Positions 25,990 to 36,132 of a DNA stretch of 64,000 bases are shown one piece after another. The stretch is from CAXBGS01 sp963975425. GTDB taxonomy: Bacteria > Planctomycetota > Planctomycetia > Pirellulales > Pirellulaceae. Under the pieces are notes generated by a model that worked only from the letters and a program-made list of their open reading frames with translations, made no database searches and was not told where the DNA came from. How positions within the stretch are numbered: position 1 is the stretch's first letter; each line of letters begins with the position of its first letter. The stretch spans positions 1-64,000 of the forward strand of contig CAXBGS010000004.1 of the NCBI GenBank assembly GCA_963975425.1, in the 5' to 3' direction. The position numbers and the translations under genes are program-made.

Positions 25990-27666
25990 CTATCCCGTGA
26001 ATGAACTGATGCAGAGTTTTGGCAAACGAAGCATCGATGGTGAACGATACAGATCCAGCAAGTCCCATGCCACTCGCTCGGGATGACGATGCGTGGAATC
26101 CCAGATCGGTTTCGGCTTGGTGCGCAGCGGACCACGCAAGACCGTTTTTTCGGGGCGATCCAACAGAAACGTGTTGTGAACGAAACCAATCCCGCTTTGC
26201 GCGTCGGCCAGACTTGATTCGGGATAACCGCCCCACGGCGGTGAGATCAACGCAAAGGAGAGTGCGGCCCACTGGTTGATCGCAATCGTGCCATAACGAA
26301 GTTTTCGCAATGCGTCATCAAGATCAGCGGCATGCCGAACTTGAAAATCATTTGTCACGGTTAAGTTCGTGGCAAGGGTTCCCCAAATTTGCTCGTTCAT
26401 CATGTCGACGCACCGGTATAGAAAGTCGACATCCGATTCAGCGTCGACCACCAATTCGGCACAGACCGGCGTGAACGATTCTTCACGTAACAAATGCGGG
26501 GCTTCAGCCGGATCGATATCATGCAACAGCGTCCAGGGCAGTCGGCGGGGGTTTTCTGCCGGGCGGCCGGAAAATTTCTCGAATCGTTCCGATGCACCTG
26601 GATAGTAAGCGTACCGTAACGGAATCGAACGCAGCAATTCATTCAGCAATTCATAAAACCGCTGCCGCTGCGGCCAATCACGACTTGTCAGAATTATTTT
26701 TGTCGCGATGCAATTAAATGAAACGTTGTTGACGATCGACGTCGCGATGAGTTCGACCTGCGATCGCAGTTCTGATTCGGAGTATCGACCAGGAACAACG
26801 GCCCACGGACTGACATTTCCCAGCTCGCTGGTGATTGCCTTTTCCAGCACGGGACGGTTTTCCAATCTTCGCTGTTCACCTTGCTGGCCAGTTCCCCACA
26901 CGATGTTGTTGTGGGATTGAATCGAACCTGTGATGTGCACACGATCGGTCCGATGATCGTCGATGAAGTATTTTCCCGATTCAATTCCGCCATAGGCAAT
27001 CTGCAATAATCCAGCATCGATTAGCGGCCGAAATCCTGTTTGCAAGTACGGCCCCAGGTAGTCATTGACCGGATTCATCTTGAGAGCAACGACGTTCCGC
27101 TCGAGGAAAATCATCGTCAACGCATCTGTGGCTGGGATCGACGATACGTTTCCTGCGCCAAGTACCGCAACGACCTCAGGATCCACATCCCGACCAAGAA
27201 CTCGTTCAGTGCCGCGAGCGGAAACCGCATCAGGATTGATCGATGAATGCAACCAAGTTTCCGCCGTCATCGGCCGGAACAACAACCCATCGTAAAGTTG
27301 CCTGGTCGGAAACACGGGCACCCGGCATTGGCCCGACACATGCTCGACCGGCGCTGGCAACCTGGGCGAACCATGCACACGGATATCTTGATACGTCTGC
27401 AAGGTCAATTGCAGAAAACGCAAAGTGGCCAACGGTCCCGCCGTGACTTCTTCGGTTCGCGCCGGACTGTCTCGTGGGATGCGTTTGGCTTCACAGGCCG
27501 CATTGACCCAATCGCGGCTGACCGCGCCGACCCCTTCGATGCATCCACGCAACAACTCGATCCGCTGATCCAGCGACATGTGCGATAAGACAGAAGCACC
27601 ACGAGAAAGCACATCAAGTGATGCGTCCAGTTCGGACTCGGACGATGCCGTTTGAGCGATCGACAA
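25990..27666 (-). CDS. Aldehyde dehydrogenase superfamily protein (558 aa)
   Basis: A cytoplasmic NAD(P)-dependent aldehyde dehydrogenase-type protein. The candidate catalytic Cys is C319 in NVSFNCIATK and the general-base region is E281 in ITSELGNVSPW. VVAVLGAGNVSSIPATDAL is the Rossmann-type region. At 558 residues it is longer than typical ALDHs (about 490), and family details differ enough that the substrate (free aldehyde or acyl-CoA) is open. Upstream neighbour is the cytochrome c fusion (129-bp gap); DUF4112 follows at 2 nt. Confidence 0.85.
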   Translation of the reverse strand: MSIAQTASSESELDASLDVLSRGASVLSHMSLDQRIELLRGCIEGVGAVSRDWVNAACEAKRIPRDSPARTEEVTAGPLATLRFLQLTLQTYQDIRVHGSPRLPAPVEHVSGQCRVPVFPTRQLYDGLLFRPMTAETWLHSSINPDAVSARGTERVLGRDVDPEVVAVLGAGNVSSIPATDALTMIFLERNVVALKMNPVNDYLGPYLQTGFRPLIDAGLLQIAYGGIESGKYFIDDHRTDRVHITGSIQSHNNIVWGTGQQGEQRRLENRPVLEKAITSELGNVSPWAVVPGRYSESELRSQVELIATSIVNNVSFNCIATKIILTSRDWPQRQRFYELLNELLRSIPLRYAYYPGASERFEKFSGRPAENPRRLPWTLLHDIDPAEAPHLLREESFTPVCAELVVDAESDVDFLYRCVDMMNEQIWGTLATNLTVTNDFQVRHAADLDDALRKLRYGTIAINQWAALSFALISPPWGGYPESSLADAQSGIGFVHNTFLLDRPEKTVLRGPLRTKPKPIWDSTHRHPERVAWDLLDLYRSPSMLRLPKLCISSFTG

Positions 27667-27795
27667 TTGCTACTTCCTTTTTTGTCAGCGATCCGAGCCC
27701 ACCAGAGGCAAGTGCGTTCGAGGCACAAGATGCGCGACCGCACTCACCAAGCCCACAGCCTCATCCTGCCGACAATCCGACATCGATCCATGCGA

Positions 27796-30700
27796 TCACT
27801 TCATCTTGTTATGCTGCTTTAAGTGCTCAGGCAAGTTGTATCCGCCCGATTCGACAAACGCGTGCAGATCCAGAATTTCGTCCCGGGTCAGCACATCCAA
27901 CATACCGTCGGGCATCGGTGACACCTTCGACGCGAGCTTTTCCTCGATATCTCTTTTACGAATTTCTGTTAGCGAATTGGGTGTCAGCAGGTTCGTTGCC
28001 ACGCTGTAGGTTTTCTTGTCTTCTTTGACGATTACTCCCGTCAGCACCCGACCGTCATCCAGCAAGAATCGATAGTTCTGAAAGTCTTTGTGAATTTGAC
28101 TCGACGGCTCAATGATTTGCTGCAACAAGTCCATGCCTTTTAGTTTTTTTACCGACTCGGCAAGGTCTGGCCCCAAATTGACCCCATGTCCGGCAACGAT
28201 ATGGCATTGATTGCAGCGAGCTTTTACAAAAGCGGTCATCCCGCGAGTGACGGTCGCGGCATCGGGATCTCGTGCGACTTGCTGAAAGTCGCTGAAGTCG
28301 TCCATGGTGTATTGCTTGATCGTTTTCGGCGTGCTTTCGGCCAACATCGCGTCGGCGCTGCTGGCGTCTTCGGCGACAACCATTACGCCATTCATGACGA
28401 CCCAGTGTCCCGGGAACGTGCAGACGTAGGGGTAAACGCCGGGCTCGGTGGGAGCCTCGAAACGCAATACTTGCACGAGTGATGCACGCGTCGGCCCGAT
28501 CATTTTAGACGCATGCAGAATCAGCCCGCGTTTTTCGCGAGGGATAAAATCTGACTTCGCATTTGTCGGATCCTTGGCCATTTCATTGGCCGCCATCCCG
28601 ACTTCCGCTAGCGCCCCCGGTTTGACGATGACCAGATTATGGTCGGTCGCGTCGGGGTTGGTGAAAACAATTTTCACCGGTTGCCCAGGTGATACTGTAA
28701 AACTCTTAACAGAGAACAACATTCGCTCGGGCACACACGCGATCTTGACCTGCTTAAGGTCGTCTTGTCGGTCAAAGTCAATTTGCAAGCCGTTCGGTGC
28801 CGGTTCCTTGATAATGTTTGCCCGGGCGGCTTTACGCAGCAGTTGTGCGATCCCGTGTTGGTCATCGTTTTCCCAGTATGGGCGTAATGTTTTCGATCCA
28901 AGGGCGCACGTAATCGCATAAGCGACGTGTTCTTCACGAGGATGGTCAAAGACGTCCAAAATGGCTTCGAATGCATCCCGCGAGCCGATGTAACTGGCAG
29001 TGATAGCCGCTTGCATTCGAACGATCCCGTTGGAATCGTTTGCGGACTGGCGCAGCAGCTCGGTCGCGTCGTCCAGATACGGGTGCCAATACCGAAGCTG
29101 CTTGGTCGCAGCGGCGCGTGCATGCTGTTCGTCGCATTGCAGCAAGTCACGAAGCACCTGCGCCGCGAACTCATGCTCTTGTTTCTGCGCAGCATCGACG
29201 GGATTGTCTTGCATGCCAACAAACCCGATGCCGCGATACGTCCAAATCGCCTCCATTTGATGGTGGCGATATCTTGGATCGTTTGGATCAAGTGATCCAA
29301 GCCACTTGTCCAGTGCCGCTCGCACGTCCGATTCCGGTCGCTGGCGCAGCTCTTGCTTGGCCCAATCGCGAACACGGTATTCCGGCCGTTTTAAGAGTTC
29401 CAATAATTCCGCGATCGACGCGCCGTCAATCGTTGGCGGTTGCTGCAGCGGTCGATCCTTTGCCGTGATGCGCCAAATTCGTCCGGAATGGCGGTCGCGG
29501 CGTTCATCACGCAGTGAATATTGGGCATGGCCTTTGACCGGGTTGTACCAATCACATACGTATAGCGCGCCGCGCGGACCCCACTGCAAATCGACCGGGA
29601 TGAAGCTCAGATTCGTCGAGAAAATCAGGTCGCTAACATATTCTTCCTTGTACCCATGCTCGCCCTCGATCCAGTTCAATATCTCAACGCGATTGGTTGG
29701 CTTGTAACGCACCTTGATAAAGTGACCTTGCAGCTCGTCGGGAAACGTTCCAAAGTCGACCATCTGGTGACCGCAAACGCCCGAGTAGGCTTGCAGACTT
29801 TTCGGCGAAGCATGCTGCTGTGGGTATGGCGGGTCGAGAGAATGAAACGCTTCGGCGTACACCGGATGACTAGCCATGTGCTGGCCCCAGTCATCAAACG
29901 AAACTCCCCACGGATTGGTGCTGTGATAGGTTCCAAAGCTAATCAACCGATGGGTCCGCGGTTCGTAGCGAAACCAGCCACTATTTTGTTGCCGGACCGG
30001 ACCGTAGGGCGTTTCAACTTGTGAGTGATGAAAAATCGATTCGCGAAAGATCAAATCACCGTCCGGCGTCCACGTAAAGTCATGCAGTGAATGGTGAGAA
30101 TCCTCGGTGCCGAACCCGCTCATCACGATTTCATGCACATCCGCCCGATCGTCCCCGTCGGTGTCTTTCAAGAAAGCAAGATGAGGTTGCTCGGACACAT
30201 AAACACCGCCATCACCAAATTCAAAGGAAAGCGGGATGTGTAAATCATCGGCAAAAACGGTCGACTTGTCGGCGCGACCGTCGCCGTTGGTGTCTTCCAG
30301 GATGACCATTTTGTCATTCGGTTCGTTGCCCGGATAAACATGTGGGTACGTGGTCGAACAACTTACCCACAATCGACCGCGAGAATCCCATCGCATCTGA
30401 ATCGGGTTGGCGATGTCGGGGAATTCTTCTTCCCCGGCAAACAAATTTAGCTCAAATCGCGGATCAACGTGGAACGCTTTTTTCTCATCCTCGGCGGACA
30501 TCCATCGGTTCGCTCCCCGGCTTTCTTTGGTGACCGGTAGCGGCGGTACGTTCGCATCGTCAATCTCGGGCGTCACGCTTTTTCCGCTGGCCAAATCCCA
30601 GATACGTTGATCGCGATTTTCGACCATGACATCAAAGTTTCGCATCGCTGGCAGGAAATCGAGATAGCCGTACGTCTTATTGCGTCCGCCGACGTAGTAA

Positions 30701-31734
30701 AACGTGTTGACCGGCCGAAAACGTCGTTGGTACTGACGGTTCTTTTCAACGACCGCATCGCGCAAGGAAGCAGAAACCTCTGGTGCATCTCGCTGGAACA
30801 CTTGCTTGAACAAGGATTCCGAAAATCCGCGATCACCTTTTTCATTCAAATGAATACCATTGATTGTCATGTCGTCGCCGGGGCTCTGCATCATCGCCTC
30901 GGTCGCATCGAAAACGTTCGCGTATCCAACCTGTTGTTCTCGCGCGACTTCCTGGATGATCGCGGCGTACTGTTTGATGGCCTCGTTATTACGATCCGCT
31001 GCGGACACGGCCTGGACGTTTTCGTTCGCGATCGGAGAAACCAAAATGACGCGAGGCGCCGATGCACCGTTGTAAGCCTTCGACTTGATACGCGCGACGT
31101 AATCGCTTAGTTGCTGACGAAATGCCGTCGCCCCCGCTTCGCCATCGAACGATTCGTTAAATCCGAATGCGGCGAAAATCACATCGGCTTTCTCATGGGT
31201 CAAATGTTGCTCGGTATCGGCAAAATTTGCTGGCCTGGGTTGCTGGTCAACTTCGTCGGCGGACCACGCGAGATGGCGAACCACTAATTTGTGTTCGGGG
31301 AATTCCTTCTGCACCATTGCTTCGAAGTTGCCGAACAACTGTGATCGTTCCAGCAACGTATTACCGATCAAGGCGATGCGGTCGCCTCGTTCCAGTTTCA
31401 GCGGCAGTTTGGTCACGACCGGAGATGCCTCATCGGCCCGCAACGCTGTACTCTCGTAAATCCCGTACTTTGCCAGTTCGGGATCTTCCTGCGGTTCCGG
31501 CTTTCCGGTTTCGACGTTCTTGGCGTCGAATACTTTGGGGGTGGCAACCTTCTTGGGCGATTTTCGCTTCGTGACCTCGGCGATACGAGTAACGCCAGCC
31601 TGCTGCGCCGCCGCATGCCGTCCCAAGATGGGCACTGCAATTACGAACAAGAGCGTGGCAAGCGTTAGCCTCGGCCGCGGCGCGACCGAGAACAGATCGA
31701 TTGAGGGCAAATACATTTTTTTATCGCGGGTCAA
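27796..31734 (-). CDS. Exported multidomain protein: SGNH-like, PVC propeller, HEAT, cupredoxin, cytochrome c (1312 aa)
   Basis: A five-part planctomycete protein. After a signal peptide (LTLATLLFVIAVPILG), residues about 90-290 resemble an SGNH/GDSL-type domain (GNTLLERSQLFGNFE, FGFNESFDG, INGIHLNEKG), with the usual nucleophile Ser of GDS replaced by Asn. About 440-800 is the PVC-type propeller (IQMRWDSRGRLWVSCSTTYP, GALYVCDWYNPV). About 800-970 is helical and HEAT-like. About 1010-1130 is a cupredoxin-like domain ending YPYVCTFPGHWVVMNG, with candidate copper ligands His, Cys, His. The last 150 residues are a cytochrome c with C1174-NQ-C1177-H1178. Likely an electron-transfer redox enzyme outside the cytoplasm. 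It is part of the minus-strand sulfatase run. Confidence 0.88.
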   Translation of the reverse strand: MTRDKKMYLPSIDLFSVAPRPRLTLATLLFVIAVPILGRHAAAQQAGVTRIAEVTKRKSPKKVATPKVFDAKNVETGKPEPQEDPELAKYGIYESTALRADEASPVVTKLPLKLERGDRIALIGNTLLERSQLFGNFEAMVQKEFPEHKLVVRHLAWSADEVDQQPRPANFADTEQHLTHEKADVIFAAFGFNESFDGEAGATAFRQQLSDYVARIKSKAYNGASAPRVILVSPIANENVQAVSAADRNNEAIKQYAAIIQEVAREQQVGYANVFDATEAMMQSPGDDMTINGIHLNEKGDRGFSESLFKQVFQRDAPEVSASLRDAVVEKNRQYQRRFRPVNTFYYVGGRNKTYGYLDFLPAMRNFDVMVENRDQRIWDLASGKSVTPEIDDANVPPLPVTKESRGANRWMSAEDEKKAFHVDPRFELNLFAGEEEFPDIANPIQMRWDSRGRLWVSCSTTYPHVYPGNEPNDKMVILEDTNGDGRADKSTVFADDLHIPLSFEFGDGGVYVSEQPHLAFLKDTDGDDRADVHEIVMSGFGTEDSHHSLHDFTWTPDGDLIFRESIFHHSQVETPYGPVRQQNSGWFRYEPRTHRLISFGTYHSTNPWGVSFDDWGQHMASHPVYAEAFHSLDPPYPQQHASPKSLQAYSGVCGHQMVDFGTFPDELQGHFIKVRYKPTNRVEILNWIEGEHGYKEEYVSDLIFSTNLSFIPVDLQWGPRGALYVCDWYNPVKGHAQYSLRDERRDRHSGRIWRITAKDRPLQQPPTIDGASIAELLELLKRPEYRVRDWAKQELRQRPESDVRAALDKWLGSLDPNDPRYRHHQMEAIWTYRGIGFVGMQDNPVDAAQKQEHEFAAQVLRDLLQCDEQHARAAATKQLRYWHPYLDDATELLRQSANDSNGIVRMQAAITASYIGSRDAFEAILDVFDHPREEHVAYAITCALGSKTLRPYWENDDQHGIAQLLRKAARANIIKEPAPNGLQIDFDRQDDLKQVKIACVPERMLFSVKSFTVSPGQPVKIVFTNPDATDHNLVIVKPGALAEVGMAANEMAKDPTNAKSDFIPREKRGLILHASKMIGPTRASLVQVLRFEAPTEPGVYPYVCTFPGHWVVMNGVMVVAEDASSADAMLAESTPKTIKQYTMDDFSDFQQVARDPDAATVTRGMTAFVKARCNQCHIVAGHGVNLGPDLAESVKKLKGMDLLQQIIEPSSQIHKDFQNYRFLLDDGRVLTGVIVKEDKKTYSVATNLLTPNSLTEIRKRDIEEKLASKVSPMPDGMLDVLTRDEILDLHAFVESGGYNLPEHLKQHNKMK

Positions 31735-31809
31735 ATGAATCGGTGCGAAATTGATGGTGCAAGAAAATTTCGAAGAGCAGCGTATGATGGCCGAGGTCAG
31801 ATATCGTAA

Positions 31810-33771
31810 TCAATCGTGACTGATCAGTCGAAACGCGCGAAAGTCGATGGCATCGCCGCCGACATACAAATTAAAGCTGCCTTTGCGACGAGCGATATAA
31901 TCGTGCCGCGCGGTCACGGTCGATTCCGCGATCGAAACGCTCACACGATCGCCGTGGATGGCGACCCGCACCGGGACCCATTGTCCTGGTCGAGTCTCGG
32001 CCGGCGAGGTCGCCAACACTTTGGATCGATCTGGACCATCCTTGTCCAAGTCATTTTTCACGATCCGTATTTCATCCGGCTTGAAATCGATGTGAAACAA
32101 GTGCCCCTTGGTCGCATTGATCCCCAGCGTGTGACGATGGCCGCCATGGAACCGCACCTGATATTCGAACACACCGTCTGTAAATTCGGCGTACCCCTTT
32201 GCCGATGCGCCATGGTGCTCGCTGGGAGTCTCCTTGCCTCGCAAATATTTGTCCTCGGCGGCCCATACCCCGTAAGGAGTCCGCCAAGGCGACGGCGGTA
32301 CCTCATCGAGCGAATGCGACAACACAATGCTTTGATTCGCAGAGTGTGGGATCGTCAAATGCACAGGCTTATCAACGGTACCAACCGGACGTGAATTTTG
32401 TTTCAAGTCGCTTTGAAAATCGTCAACCAGACTGCTTAGCCGCTTCACAATTTGTGGATGGGCTTCCGCAACATCCTCGGCTTCGCTCGGGTCTTTGTGC
32501 AAATCATAGAGTGCCAATGAGACCTTGACCTTGTCGTTGATGCCGGGTTGGCCGCCCTGGCCAACTTGCGAGACGTGATAGCTGTCATGAGGCAACGTGA
32601 GTTTCCAGCGACCAGAGCGCACCGCATGCAAGTCGTTCTTGAAATAATAGTAAGCATCCCACGGTGACTCGGCAGACGCATCATGCGTCATGACCGGTAA
32701 GACATTGTGCCCATCGATCACTCGATCACTCGGCAGCGGTTGCCCAACCACCGCGGCGACCGTTGGCAGAATGTCCATCGTCGAGATCATGACATCGCTT
32801 GATGTTCCGGCGGGGATCACACTCGGCCATCGCATCAGACAGGGCACTCGGAAGCCACCCTCAAAAATCGTGTGTTTTCCTGATCGAAATGGACCGGCCG
32901 ACCCGGCATGATCGCCATACACCAGCCACGGCCCGTTGTCCGATGTGAAGATCACCCACGTATTTTCTGCGATCCCATACTCGTCGAGTGCGGCGAGCAC
33001 TGAACCGACCGACCAGTCAATTTCTTGGATGACATCAGCGTACATGCCAGAATTCGATTGGCCGCGAAACTTAGGCGATACGCCCAACGGAACATGTGGC
33101 ATATTGTGCGCGAGATACAAAAAGAAACGCTGGTCGTGATGCCGCTGAATAAAGTTGACCGCCTTTTCCGTATAGGACTTGGTCAGCACATCCTGGTCAC
33201 TCGCCAATAAATTTGCGTTGACCACCGCGTTATTTTCCATCAACGGCAACGGCGGAAATCTTGCGTGTTTGGGGTGGTAAGGCCACATGTCGTTAGAATA
33301 GGGCAGGCCATAAAATTCATCGAAACCATTTTGCAACGGCAGAAATTTGTGTTGGTCACCCAGATGCCATTTGCCGATGCACGCGGTCGCGTATCCGGCG
33401 TCCCGCAACAACTCGGGCAATAAATACTCGTCCGGATGAATCCCTTTCGGGTTGGCGGGACCGATTGCACCGCCCAGTCCGACACGTGCCGGATAGCTGC
33501 CAGTCATCAAGCCGACGCGAGATGCAGTGCAAACGGATTCCGCAACATGAAAATCGGTGAACTGAATACCTTCGGCGGCAAGCTGATCTAAATTCGGCGT
33601 TGCGAACTCGGTCGCGCCGTACACACCGACGTCACCGTAGCCCATGTCGTCGGCAAAGATGATCACCAGGTTGGGCGCGACAGATTGATTTGCCGCGGCG
33701 AATGGAATGCCGTTCGCTGTGACAGAGAACAGAAGACAAAGCACACAAACGAATCGAGTCAAACCTGTCAT
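31810..33771 (-). CDS. Sulfatase fused to a C-terminal DUF1080-like domain (653 aa)
   Basis: A type I sulfatase for carbohydrate sulfate esters, exported by a signal peptide (FVCVLCLLFSVTANG). Residues 34-47 hold the metal Asp pair (IIFADDMGYGD), and C81 in ESVCTASRVGLMTG is the site converted to formylglycine (C-x-A-S-R form). The sulfatase part ends near residue 480. Residues about 500-653 (VFEYQVRFHGGHRHTLGI ... SFNLYVGGDAIDF) look like a beta-sandwich of the DUF1080/keto-disaccharide-hydrolase type. Its ATG directly follows the stop of the free-standing DUF1080 gene with no spacer. Confidence 0.88.
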   Translation of the reverse strand: MTGLTRFVCVLCLLFSVTANGIPFAAANQSVAPNLVIIFADDMGYGDVGVYGATEFATPNLDQLAAEGIQFTDFHVAESVCTASRVGLMTGSYPARVGLGGAIGPANPKGIHPDEYLLPELLRDAGYATACIGKWHLGDQHKFLPLQNGFDEFYGLPYSNDMWPYHPKHARFPPLPLMENNAVVNANLLASDQDVLTKSYTEKAVNFIQRHHDQRFFLYLAHNMPHVPLGVSPKFRGQSNSGMYADVIQEIDWSVGSVLAALDEYGIAENTWVIFTSDNGPWLVYGDHAGSAGPFRSGKHTIFEGGFRVPCLMRWPSVIPAGTSSDVMISTMDILPTVAAVVGQPLPSDRVIDGHNVLPVMTHDASAESPWDAYYYFKNDLHAVRSGRWKLTLPHDSYHVSQVGQGGQPGINDKVKVSLALYDLHKDPSEAEDVAEAHPQIVKRLSSLVDDFQSDLKQNSRPVGTVDKPVHLTIPHSANQSIVLSHSLDEVPPSPWRTPYGVWAAEDKYLRGKETPSEHHGASAKGYAEFTDGVFEYQVRFHGGHRHTLGINATKGHLFHIDFKPDEIRIVKNDLDKDGPDRSKVLATSPAETRPGQWVPVRVAIHGDRVSVSIAESTVTARHDYIARRKGSFNLYVGGDAIDFRAFRLISHD

Positions 33772-34392
33772 CTATAGCCTTTTTGCTTGTACGTTTCGCA
33801 CCCAAAATTTTTGTCCGTGATCTTGGATACCCAGCCAACCTTGATCGGGTCGATCGCTAACCGCCGATTTATCTAATTGCATGTCGATGATCGCTTCGCC
33901 ATTGAGTTCGACTTGCAGATGGCCGGACTCACATCTGACCACCATGTGATTCCACTGCCCCGGCGGCCGTGACATGTTCTTTGCCGGTGCCTGCGTACGA
34001 ACGACGCCACCGCAGTGATGCGGCCCCAACTTACCCGTGTCGCCATAGGAATCCTTGATCTGAATTTCGATTCCTGTTTCGACCGGATCGTCTTTGTCTT
34101 TCACATGGAAATAAAAACCGCTGTTGCCTTCGGATTCGTGCTTGTACTCAAAGTCAAAGACAAAATCACCATACGGTTGATCCGCCCAAAGATAGGCGTC
34201 ATAGCGTTTCCATCCCTCTTCGCCCTCGCGCGGTCGCAACATCAGCGAGCCGTCGTCCTGAGGAATCCAATTTCCGGTGGTTGTCCAGCCTCTTAGATCG
34301 TTTCCGTTGTAAAGCGAAACCATGGGTTCGTCGGCACCAGCACCGACAAAACTGATGGCGACAAAGATCAGCGGAAGCATACGGAATTGCAT
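33772..34392 (-). CDS. Secreted DUF1080 (3-keto-disaccharide hydrolase) protein (206 aa)
   Basis: A signal peptide (MLPLIFVAISFVGAGA) precedes a concanavalin-like domain with LYNGNDLRGWTTTGNW, FDFEYKHESEGNSGFYFHV and GIEIQIKDSYGD, the hallmark of DUF1080; characterised members cleave 3-keto-sugar glycosides. The start is 34392 (MQFRML), the frame open to 34419 being unlikely. It lies between the two sulfatases on the minus strand, so it probably acts on the same glycan. Confidence 0.92.
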   Translation of the reverse strand: MQFRMLPLIFVAISFVGAGADEPMVSLYNGNDLRGWTTTGNWIPQDDGSLMLRPREGEEGWKRYDAYLWADQPYGDFVFDFEYKHESEGNSGFYFHVKDKDDPVETGIEIQIKDSYGDTGKLGPHHCGGVVRTQAPAKNMSRPPGQWNHMVVRCESGHLQVELNGEAIIDMQLDKSAVSDRPDQGWLGIQDHGQKFWVRNVQAKRL

Positions 34393-34488
34393 AGAAAACT
34401 CACTTCGAAATCGAATCAATTACATCAAAAGGGAATGCAAAGCTTGCCACAGCCGCGATGGCGTGGAGCATTGAATGGGGGCAACCCA

Positions 34489-35967
34489 TTACAGATCATT
34501 GTCGCGCACTTCGACAAGCTTTTGCTTTAACTTTTCGCGAAAGGCAGCCACGACGCTTTGATGCTGGGCTGAGGTGGCAAGGTTATCGTATTGCTTGGGA
34601 TCGTTTTGCACATCGAAGAGCTCGATGCCATTGGAGGCATCTTCTCGGTATTGGATGTACGCCCAATTCTTGTCTCGCAACAGAAAACCTTTTCGCATTG
34701 GGGCGATACTAAATGCCGCGTCACGAACCTTTGCGGTTGGATCGTCCAGCAACTTGGATATGTCTTTTCCCTGCAAATGATCGGGAACGGGCAACTGACA
34801 TAAACTTGCCACGGTCGGGTACAGATCAAGCAGTTCGACAAAACTGTCACAGACGGCAGGCTTTTTGCCTGGAACGCTGATGATCAACGGCACACCCGCG
34901 GACTCGTCTCGCAGCGACACTTTCGCCCAGAAATCGTGTTCGCCCAAGTGATAGCCGTGATCGCTGGTGAAGATCACGATCGTCTTGTCTTGCAGCCCGT
35001 TTGCTTTTAGCGCATCCAGCACTTTTCCGACCTGGGCGTCCATGAAAGCGACCGATGCAAAGTAGCCGCCCATGGCTTTCTTTTGCCGGCGGATATCCAT
35101 TTTCATGTTCTCGCTGGTCTTATAATTGATGCCCGCTTTGGGAATGTCATCCCAATCGCCTTGGACCTTTTCTGGCAAGACCATTTTGTCATACGGCTTG
35201 TAGGGTGGGTAATACGATCTCGGTGCGACAAAGGGCACGTGAGGACGGACGAACCCGACGCCCAACCAGAACGGTTCGTCACGATGCTTTTCTAGCAACT
35301 CGACCGCTTTGGCCGAGGTTCTGCCATCGGAGTGCACGCTATCGTCGCCATCGGCTTCGACGACGACAAACGTGTTGCCGCCGACAACGGGACGTTTGCC
35401 ATCAGGGTTGCTCTCGAGCGTCTCACCGTCACCGGCGGCCATCCACTCGGGCCCCAGGCTATTGAACCGCTCGGTCCACGACCGCTCATCATCGGCTCCG
35501 TTTCCAAAGTCATACTTCACCGGATCCTGGCCGTACTCGACGCCGCCGGGCACTCCCATGTGGAATATTTTGCTGACGCGAGCCGCGTAGTAGCCGTTGT
35601 TTTTGAAATGTTCTGACCACGTCGGACGATCGCCGATTTTCGGTCGCGGATTCACGTACCCGAAAACCTCCGTCGCGTGCGGGTAATACCCGGACATGAA
35701 CGAGGCTCGCGAGGGTCCACAGTATGTGCCTTGGCAATAGGCTCGCGTGAACCGCGTTCCCTGAGCGGCGAGCGCGTCGATATGGGGTGTCTGGCAAACG
35801 GTGTTTCCGTAACAAGAAAGTGCGGTCGCCGTCAGATCATCCGAGATAATGAACAGCACGTTCATGCGTTCATCGGAATTTTGCTCGGCCGCACCAAGCA
35901 GTGATCCGGGAATCAACCAAGGCAAACCAACGAACAGCCCAACGAACAGCAGGATCCGAACATTCAT
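34489..35967 (-). CDS. Exported sulfatase, iduronate-2-sulfatase-like (492 aa)
   Basis: Signal peptide (LLFVGLFVGLPWLIPGSLLGA) then the sulfatase fold with metal Asp pair in VLFIISDDLTATALSCYG and C83 in YCGPSRASFMSGYYP as the formylglycine site. HFKNNGYYAARVSKIFH and the later GYHLGEHDFWAK are conserved in the iduronate-2-sulfatase-like group (sulfatase S1_7), which I name by eye only. First gene of the minus-strand run 35967-25493; the divergent sulfatase starts 165 bp away. Confidence 0.93.
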   Translation of the reverse strand: MNVRILLFVGLFVGLPWLIPGSLLGAAEQNSDERMNVLFIISDDLTATALSCYGNTVCQTPHIDALAAQGTRFTRAYCQGTYCGPSRASFMSGYYPHATEVFGYVNPRPKIGDRPTWSEHFKNNGYYAARVSKIFHMGVPGGVEYGQDPVKYDFGNGADDERSWTERFNSLGPEWMAAGDGETLESNPDGKRPVVGGNTFVVVEADGDDSVHSDGRTSAKAVELLEKHRDEPFWLGVGFVRPHVPFVAPRSYYPPYKPYDKMVLPEKVQGDWDDIPKAGINYKTSENMKMDIRRQKKAMGGYFASVAFMDAQVGKVLDALKANGLQDKTIVIFTSDHGYHLGEHDFWAKVSLRDESAGVPLIISVPGKKPAVCDSFVELLDLYPTVASLCQLPVPDHLQGKDISKLLDDPTAKVRDAAFSIAPMRKGFLLRDKNWAYIQYREDASNGIELFDVQNDPKQYDNLATSAQHQSVVAAFREKLKQKLVEVRDNDL

Positions 35968-36132
35968 AGGTGGGGAAAATGTTTTGAGGCGGGAAGTTGA
36001 AGGAGGGAAAATCGAGACGGCAATTTCTCGATCGCCCCCATCATATCACATACGTCACCGTCTATATTGCTTACCTGCTAAGGACGTTGACGAGTCCTCA
36101 CAACCGTTCACAAATCCGAAATATCACCGAAC

